A stretch of 64,000 nt of DNA, taken from contig UQLI01000001.1 of the NCBI GenBank assembly GCA_900541715.1, positions 1 through 64,000 on the forward strand. Reading direction: 5' to 3'. The DNA comes from an uncultured Collinsella sp. (GTDB lineage Bacteria; Actinomycetota; Coriobacteriia; Coriobacteriales; Coriobacteriaceae). The notes beneath the pieces are model-generated. The model saw only the letters and a program-made list of their open reading frames with translations, was not told where the DNA came from and did no database searches. A program made the translations under genes and the position numbers. Below, piece after piece: positions 59,149 to 64,000 of the stretch. Positions within the stretch are counted from its first letter, which is position 1; each line of letters opens with the position of its first letter.

Positions 59149-61128
59149 ATGAATCTTCACCTTTCTCAGTCTGATGGCTTTTTGCGTGTGGCGGCGGCCT
59201 CGCCGCGGATTCGCGTGGCCGATGTCGAGGGCAATGCCGAGGTTGCGCTGGCGGCTGTTCGCGATGCTGCCGGGCGTGGCGTTCGCGCGCTGGTACTGCC
59301 CGAGCTTAACCTGACCGGCTATACCGCGGCCGATCTGTTCCATAACCGCACGCTGCTGCATGCCTGCGAAGCAGCGCTGGTGCACATCCTCGATGAAACC
59401 CGTGAGCTGCCGATCGTCTTTACCGTTGGCTTGCCCGTTGCGGTGGCTGAAAACATCTACAACTGCGCCGCCGTGTGCTGTGCGGGTGAGCTTTTGGGTC
59501 TTACGGCTAAGAAGTATCTGCCCAACTATGGCGAGTTCTATGAGCGTCGCTGGTTTGCTCCGTCGCCTGCGGATCCCGTGTGGGTTGAATTTGCCGGTCA
59601 GGGTCCGGTTCCGCTGGGTTCGGGGCTTGTCTACCGCTGCTGTGATGAGGGTGCCGAGGATATGGTGCTGGGCGTTGAAGTCTGCGAGGACCTGTGGGTG
59701 CCGGCGCCCCCTTCGACCGAGATGGCGCTTGCCGGTGCGACGGTGATCCTCAATCCGTCGGCTTCGGACGAGATTATCGGTAAGGCGGATTACCGCCGCA
59801 GCCTCATCTCTAACCAGAGCGCACGCCTGTACTGCGCCTATGCCTACGCGGACGCGAGCGAGGGCGAGTCCACGACCGACATGGTCTTTGCGGGCGAGAA
59901 CCTTATCTACGAAAATGGCTCCAAGCTCGCCGCCACCAAACTGCTTACCTGCGATATGGCCATCGCCGACGTTGACCTTGACCGCCTGGTTGCCGAGCGC
60001 CGTCGCTCGACGACGTGGGCGCGCACCGACGATGCGCCGGAGGCCACGACCGTTGAGTTTTCGTTTGAGGGCGTGCTGGCCGAAGAACCTGTCCTGCGCG
60101 ATGCCTGCGATATCGACCGCGTTTTCCCGCGCGCGCCCTTTGTGCCGGCCGACCACGGCGACTTGGCCGAGCGCTGCGAGACGATCCTCGATCTGCAGAC
60201 TGCGGGCCTCAAGACCCGCCTTGCCCACACGGGTACCAAGGCTGCGGTTATCGGCCTTTCGGGCGGCTTGGACTCCACGCTAGCGCTGCTTGTGACCGTG
60301 CGTGCCTTCGATGCACTGGGGCTGCCGCGCACTGGTATCACAGCCGTGTCCATGCCCGGCTTCGGCACGACGCATCGCACCAAGTCGAATGCCGAGTCGC
60401 TCGCTCGCGACCTGGGTGTGAGCTTCCGCGAGGTTTCGATCCACGCGGCTGTGGAGCAGCACTTCAAGGACATTGAGCATGATCCAGCTGTGCAGGACGT
60501 GACCTACGAGAACAGCCAGGCGCGCGAGCGTACGCAGATTCTGATGGATCTGGCCAACCAGGCTGGCGGTTTTGTCATTGGCACGGGCGACCTGTCGGAG
60601 CTGGCGCTCGGCTGGGCTACCTATAACGGCGACCACATGAGCATGTACGCCGTCAACGCGAGCGTGCCCAAGACGCTTGTGCGCCATCTGGTACGCTATG
60701 CCGCCGATGTCTTTGGCGGGCGCATTGCCGAGGTCTTGCTCGATATCCTCGATACGCCGGTGTCCCCCGAGCTTCTGCCGCCCACGGGCGACGGCGAGAT
60801 TGCGCAGAAGACCGAGGATTTGGTGGGCCCGTACGAGTTGCACGACTACTTCCTCTACTACCTGCTGCGTTTTGGCTTTGAGCCGGGCAAGATCTACCGC
60901 ATGGCGCTCAAGAGCTTTGAGGGCGTCTACGACGCCAAGACCGTTCACACGTGGTTGCGTACGTTCTACCGTCGCTTCTTTGCCCAGCAGTTTAAGCGCA
61001 GCTGTCTGCCTGATGGTCCCAAGGTGGGCTCGGTGACACTCAGCCCGCGCGGTGATTGGCGTATGCCGAGTGACGCCAGCTCGCATCTGTGGCTTGCGCA
61101 GATCGACGCGCTCGATGCAGTTGACTAA
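59149..61128 (+). CDS. nadE: Glutamine-dependent NAD+ synthetase
   Basis: The 659-residue enzyme amidates nicotinate adenine dinucleotide to NAD+. The N-terminal nitrilase-like glutaminase has VLPELNLTGY (Glu), KKYLPNYGEFYE (Lys) and GVEVCEDLWV (catalytic Cys). The C-terminal synthetase has the ATP-pyrophosphatase loop LSGGLDSTLAL, GTGDLSELALGW and YNGDHMSMYAVNA. Both halves look complete. ATG 59149 follows GGGAGC. A strong terminator follows. Confidence 0.96.
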   Translation: MNLHLSQSDGFLRVAAASPRIRVADVEGNAEVALAAVRDAAGRGVRALVLPELNLTGYTAADLFHNRTLLHACEAALVHILDETRELPIVFTVGLPVAVAENIYNCAAVCCAGELLGLTAKKYLPNYGEFYERRWFAPSPADPVWVEFAGQGPVPLGSGLVYRCCDEGAEDMVLGVEVCEDLWVPAPPSTEMALAGATVILNPSASDEIIGKADYRRSLISNQSARLYCAYAYADASEGESTTDMVFAGENLIYENGSKLAATKLLTCDMAIADVDLDRLVAERRRSTTWARTDDAPEATTVEFSFEGVLAEEPVLRDACDIDRVFPRAPFVPADHGDLAERCETILDLQTAGLKTRLAHTGTKAAVIGLSGGLDSTLALLVTVRAFDALGLPRTGITAVSMPGFGTTHRTKSNAESLARDLGVSFREVSIHAAVEQHFKDIEHDPAVQDVTYENSQARERTQILMDLANQAGGFVIGTGDLSELALGWATYNGDHMSMYAVNASVPKTLVRHLVRYAADVFGGRIAEVLLDILDTPVSPELLPPTGDGEIAQKTEDLVGPYELHDYFLYYLLRFGFEPGKIYRMALKSFEGVYDAKTVHTWLRTFYRRFFAQQFKRSCLPDGPKVGSVTLSPRGDWRMPSDASSHLWLAQIDALDAVD

Positions 61129-61196
61129 GGTTGGCTAAATTGAACCAATACGGGGGTTGCAAGCGTTACACTTTTGCAATCTGATGGCCCGTATCG

Positions 61197-61227
61197 CGCG
61201 GCGCTCTTGTCAGAGCGCCGCGTTTTT
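61197..61227 (+). terminator. Terminator of nadE
   Basis: CGCGGCGCTC / GAGCGCCGCG, a perfect 10-bp stem with a 6-base loop and TTTTTC, lies 69 bp past the stop and 20 bp before the aminotransferase start. Confidence 0.88.
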
Positions 61228-61246
61228 CATATCGAAAGGTGGCACC

Positions 61247-62410
61247 ATGCAGGCATCGCAGCGTCTCGACCGCTTTGGCGCGGAGGTCTTCGCCTCGCTC
61301 AACAACAAGCTTCTCGCGCTGAAGGCTCAGGGCAAGACCATTTACAACATGAGCGTGGGCACGCCCGACTTTAAGCCGTACGACCACGTGGTCGAGGCGC
61401 TCACGCAGGCGGCCCAAGATCCCGAGATGTGGAAGTACGCCCTGCGCGACCTGCCTGAGCTTAAGCAAGCCGTGTGCGATTACTACGAGCGTCGCTTTGG
61501 CGTTTCGGGCATTACGCCGTCCATGGTGCAGTCGTGCAACGGCACGCAGGAGGGCGTGGGTCATTTGGGCCTGGCCCTGCTCGATCCGGGTGACACCATT
61601 CTAGTTCCCGATCCGTGCTACCCGGTCTTTGAGGCGGGTGCGAAGATCGCCGATGCCAAGCTCGAGTACTATCCGCTGGTTGCCGAGCACAATTACCTGC
61701 CCTATGTGGCGGGCATCGATCCCGAGGTGGCCGATCGCGCCAAGTACATGATCGTTTCGTTGCCCGCGAACCCGGTCGGCTCGGTGGGTACGCCCGAGGT
61801 CTACGAGGAGATTATCGCCTTCGCGCGTGAGCACGATCTACTGATTGTTCACGACAACGCGTACTCCGACATCGTGTTCGACGGCGAGCCGGGCGGAAGC
61901 TTCTTGCAGTATCCCGGTGCGCTCGAGGTGGGCGTTGAGTTCTTCTCGCTCTCCAAGTCGTTTAACGTCACCGGTGCGCGTATCGGCTTTTTGGTCGGCC
62001 GCGAGGACGTGGTCTCGGCCTTTGCCAAGCTGCGCAGCCAAATCGACTTTGGTATGTTCTTCCCGATCCAGAAGGCTGCTATCGCCTGTCTGAACGGTCC
62101 GCGCGATGAGGTCGAGGCGCAGCGTCTGAAGTACCAGGAGCGCCGCGATGCCCTGTGCGACGGTCTTGAGGGCCTGGGCTGGGAGCGTCCCAACGCGCAT
62201 GGCTCCATGTTCGTGTGGGCCAAGCTTCCCGGTGGTCGCACCGATTCCATGGCGTTTTGCGAGGAGCTTATGGAGAAGGCCGGCGTTGTGGTGACGCCGG
62301 GCGCGAGCTTTGGTCCTTCGGGCGAGGGGCACGTGCGCATGGCGCTGGTCTTGCCGCCCGACCAGATCGCTTTGGCTGTCGAGGCCATTCGCGAGGCGGG
62401 CCTGTATTAG
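61247..62410 (+). CDS. Class I/II PLP aminotransferase
   Basis: The 387-residue fold-type I aminotransferase has MSVGTPDFKP, WKYALRDLPELKQAV, CNGTQEG, VSLPANPVGSV, VHDNAYSDIVFDG and the PLP lysine in FFSLSKSFNVTGARIGF. The pattern is shared by aspartate-type and LL-diaminopimelate aminotransferases (DapL); substrate is not decidable from sequence alone. ATG 61247 follows GAAAGGTGG. Confidence 0.9.
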   Translation: MQASQRLDRFGAEVFASLNNKLLALKAQGKTIYNMSVGTPDFKPYDHVVEALTQAAQDPEMWKYALRDLPELKQAVCDYYERRFGVSGITPSMVQSCNGTQEGVGHLGLALLDPGDTILVPDPCYPVFEAGAKIADAKLEYYPLVAEHNYLPYVAGIDPEVADRAKYMIVSLPANPVGSVGTPEVYEEIIAFAREHDLLIVHDNAYSDIVFDGEPGGSFLQYPGALEVGVEFFSLSKSFNVTGARIGFLVGREDVVSAFAKLRSQIDFGMFFPIQKAAIACLNGPRDEVEAQRLKYQERRDALCDGLEGLGWERPNAHGSMFVWAKLPGGRTDSMAFCEELMEKAGVVVTPGASFGPSGEGHVRMALVLPPDQIALAVEAIREAGLY

Positions 62411-62554
62411 AAAGTTGTTTCGGCTCGTCAATAGCTCGAAACCGATTTCGTGCAGTTATTTTACGAATTCTGCAAATAATTTCGGTAAGCGGTCGATATT
62501 TGGCTGCGAATAGGAGCATAATCAAAGTCCCGATTGGATGTATTGGGATTACGG

Positions 62555-62588
62555 CAAGCCGCTCGGGTCGTTCCCGGGCGGCTTGTTT
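62555..62588 (+). terminator. Terminator between aminotransferase and ldh
   Basis: CAAGCCGC-T-CGGG pairs with CCCG-G-GCGGCTTG with one mismatch around TCGTT, followed by TTTG. It lies 24 bp before ldh, so it may also attenuate it. Confidence 0.75.
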
Positions 62589-62611
62589 GTGGAGAGAGAT
62601 GGGAGTTTCTA

Positions 62612-63562
62612 ATGGTTAACGAGAAGAAGGTCGCTATTGTCGGCTGCGGTTTCGTCGGTTCGTCTTCGGCGTTCGCGTTGATGCAGAGCGGTCTGTTCTC
62701 CGAGATGGTTCTCATCGACGTGGACAAGAACCGCGCCGAGGGTGAGGCCCTGGATATCGCGCACGGCATGACGTTTGCCGAGCCGATGAAGATCTACGCC
62801 GGCGATTATTCCGATGTCGCCGACGCCGCCATGATCGTCGTCACCGCTGGCGCTGCCCAGAAGCCCGGTGAGACCCGCCTGGACCTGGTCAATAAGAACG
62901 TCAACATCTTTAAGTCCATTATCCCCGAGATTAAGAAGTCTGGCTTCGACGGCATTCTGCTCATCGTCTCCAACCCGGTCGACGTTCTGACCTACGCCGC
63001 CATTAAGATGTCCGGCTTGCCCGAGGGCCATGTCATCGGCTCCGGCACCGTGCTCGATACCGGCCGTCTGCAGCAGATGCTCGGCGCCCACGTCGAGGTT
63101 GACCCGCGCGACGTTCAGGCCTATGTCATGGGTGAGCACGGCGACTCCGAGTTTGTCGCTTGGTCCAGCGCTCAGGTTGCCGGCGTTCCGCTGAACACCT
63201 TCTGCGAGCTTCACGGCCACCTGGAGCACGAAGCCGCCGAGAAGCGTATCGCCGAGGACGTCAAGAACTCCGCCTACACCATCATCGAGAAGAAGCACGC
63301 CACCTACTACGGCGTCGCCATGGCCGTCAAGCGCATCTGCACTGCCGTCATGCGCGATGAGCAGACCGTTCTGCCCGTTTCCTCGCTCATGGTGGGCGAG
63401 TATGGCCTGTCCGATCTTGCCATCTCCATGCCGACCGTCGTTGGCCGCGACGGCGTCGTCTGCCGCGTTCCCGTGCCGCTGAACGACGACGAGCAGCATG
63501 AGCTCACCGCCTCCGCAAAGGCCCTCAAGGACATCATCGACAGCGTTGACTTCTCCTGCTAA
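62612..63562 (+). CDS. ldh: L-lactate dehydrogenase
   Basis: The 316-residue NAD-dependent enzyme reduces pyruvate to L-lactate in fermentation. It has VAIVGCGFVGSSSAFAL (NAD loop), VVTAGAAQKPGETRLDLV, IVSNPVDVLTYAA, GSGTVLDTGRL and the catalytic His in VMGEHGDSEF. The GETRLD substrate loop with Gln before PGE (QKPGE) fits LDH rather than malate dehydrogenase. ATG 62612 follows GGGAG. Confidence 0.95.
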   Translation: MVNEKKVAIVGCGFVGSSSAFALMQSGLFSEMVLIDVDKNRAEGEALDIAHGMTFAEPMKIYAGDYSDVADAAMIVVTAGAAQKPGETRLDLVNKNVNIFKSIIPEIKKSGFDGILLIVSNPVDVLTYAAIKMSGLPEGHVIGSGTVLDTGRLQQMLGAHVEVDPRDVQAYVMGEHGDSEFVAWSSAQVAGVPLNTFCELHGHLEHEAAEKRIAEDVKNSAYTIIEKKHATYYGVAMAVKRICTAVMRDEQTVLPVSSLMVGEYGLSDLAISMPTVVGRDGVVCRVPVPLNDDEQHELTASAKALKDIIDSVDFSC

Positions 63563-63593
63563 ATTCGGCTCGTTTGAGCAACAGGCTACAATG

Positions 63594-63629
63594 AAGGCGC
63601 CCGGATCCATGTGACCCGGGCGCCTTTTT
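63594..63629 (+). terminator. Terminator of ldh
   Basis: AAGGCGCCCGG / CCGGGCGCCTT, an 11-bp perfect stem, is followed by TTTG 31 bp past the stop. Confidence 0.9.
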
Positions 63630-63637
63630 GGTGCATT

Positions 63638-63695
63638 GGGGACAGGTTTGTTTGCATCAAATGAGGTGCAATCGGTGCAAAACCAGCCTGTCCCC
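63638..63695. repeat. GGGGACAGG-type inverted repeat
   Basis: GGGGACAGG (63638-63646) and CCTGTCCCC (63687-63695) are perfect outer arms, with inner TTTGCATC / GGTGCAAA pairing. Outer sequence matches the element at 31581-31645 while the inner stem differs. Confidence 0.7.
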
Positions 63696-63721
63696 CTTGC
63701 ACCATTGTTGATGGGAGGGCC

Positions 63722-64000
63722 ATGTCTGATTCGCCTAACTTTTTGACCTATGCCCAGACAGCCTTTGACTCGTTTGATGAGCGGTCGTTTTGCGCGGTGG
63801 ACAGTCTGGTCTTTGCCTGGTTGTCGTATTTGCGCCTGCCTCAGGACATGCCAGAGCTTGAGGGCTGGCAGGGCCTAGACGTTCGCGAGCTGCTGCGTGC
63901 CGAGTGCTACCGGGGCATGATTGACGACTTGTGGGATCCAGAGGGGAGCAGGGCCTTGTTGGAGGCCGTGGCAGCAAGCCCTCGCTACCGTGGCGTGCAC
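63722..64000 (+). CDS. DUF2974 (Mbeg1-like) protein, N-terminal part; runs off the window
   Basis: ATG 63722, after TGGGAGGGCC, opens a frame uninterrupted to the window edge (93 codons). NFLTYAQTAFDSFDERSFCA, then VDSLVFAWLSYLRLP, matches the N-terminus of DUF2974 proteins, which carry an alpha/beta-hydrolase (lipase-like) domain further downstream. The catalytic part is beyond the window, so activity cannot be judged. Confidence 0.75.
   Translation, partial: MSDSPNFLTYAQTAFDSFDERSFCAVDSLVFAWLSYLRLPQDMPELEGWQGLDVRELLRAECYRGMIDDLWDPEGSRALLEAVAASPRYRGVH

Overview
The window reads as a chromosomal segment of a high-G+C, strictly fermentative Gram-positive anaerobe, most likely a Coriobacteriia gut bacterium close to Collinsella. 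That placement is inference from gene content and codon usage; no database search was run. Supporting signs are an oxygen-sensitive class III ribonucleotide reductase with its activase, L-lactate dehydrogenase, a flavodoxin next to a DUF3793 gene, a sortase-type surface protein, and strong GGAGG ribosome sites with GTG and TTG starts among the ATG starts. Nearly all genes look intact. The window opens inside a tRNA and closes inside a DUF2974 gene.

Left part (1-16 kb): a tRNA 3' end with a short tandem repeat, then nrdD behind a NrdR-type box, and nrdG behind two long palindromic intergenic elements. A folate operon follows (folE, an HD-domain hydrolase, folB). Next come a YgjP-like metallopeptidase and an M19 dipeptidase, a SlyD-like FKBP coupled to a UreE-like protein, a Fur-family regulator, acylphosphatase with a Gfo/Idh/MocA oxidoreductase, rnhA, a LysR regulator divergent from metY, and a secreted wall-associated protein.

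Middle (16-38 kb): a ketopantoate-reductase-like gene, an Fe-S aldo/keto reductase, a second oxidoreductase and nfo (the last two each preceded by a related hairpin with constant ends and a variable core), and a polar amino-acid ABC transporter. Then flavodoxin/DUF3793 behind a DtxR-like box, diverging from a membrane-anchored CopZ-like protein behind a CsoR-like box; a large propeller-like surface protein; a LexA-boxed Y-family polymerase/YolD pair; and pgi. Directly after pgi is a 3.5-kb island encoding a protein of unknown function, a ClpP-like protease and a VirD4/TraG-like coupling protein. It is bounded by a second imperfect copy of the pgi 3' end and terminator, which looks like site-specific integration into pgi. 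deoC and two HAD phosphatases follow.

Right-centre (39.8-51.2 kb): a GntR regulator followed by ten co-directional, tightly packed genes: a YfcC-family transporter, an amidohydrolase, FrlC-like epimerase, FrlB-like SIS deglycase, two FrlD-like PfkB kinases, a second amidohydrolase, a YjbQ-family protein, a BtpA/SgcQ-family protein and an FGGY kinase. This resembles an expanded Amadori-compound (fructosamine) catabolic pathway of unknown substrate and is the best candidate for an undescribed system. A 228-bp element with perfect 30-bp terminal inverted repeats closes it.

Right end (51-64 kb): TatD and TcdA; a 28-residue hydrophobic peptide with a LexA-like box in its promoter, divergent from an SdpR/SdpI-like immunity operon; EttA; two low-complexity proteins; nadE; a class I aminotransferase; ldh; and the start of a DUF2974 gene. 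Several palindromic repeat families are scattered through intergenic space across the window.
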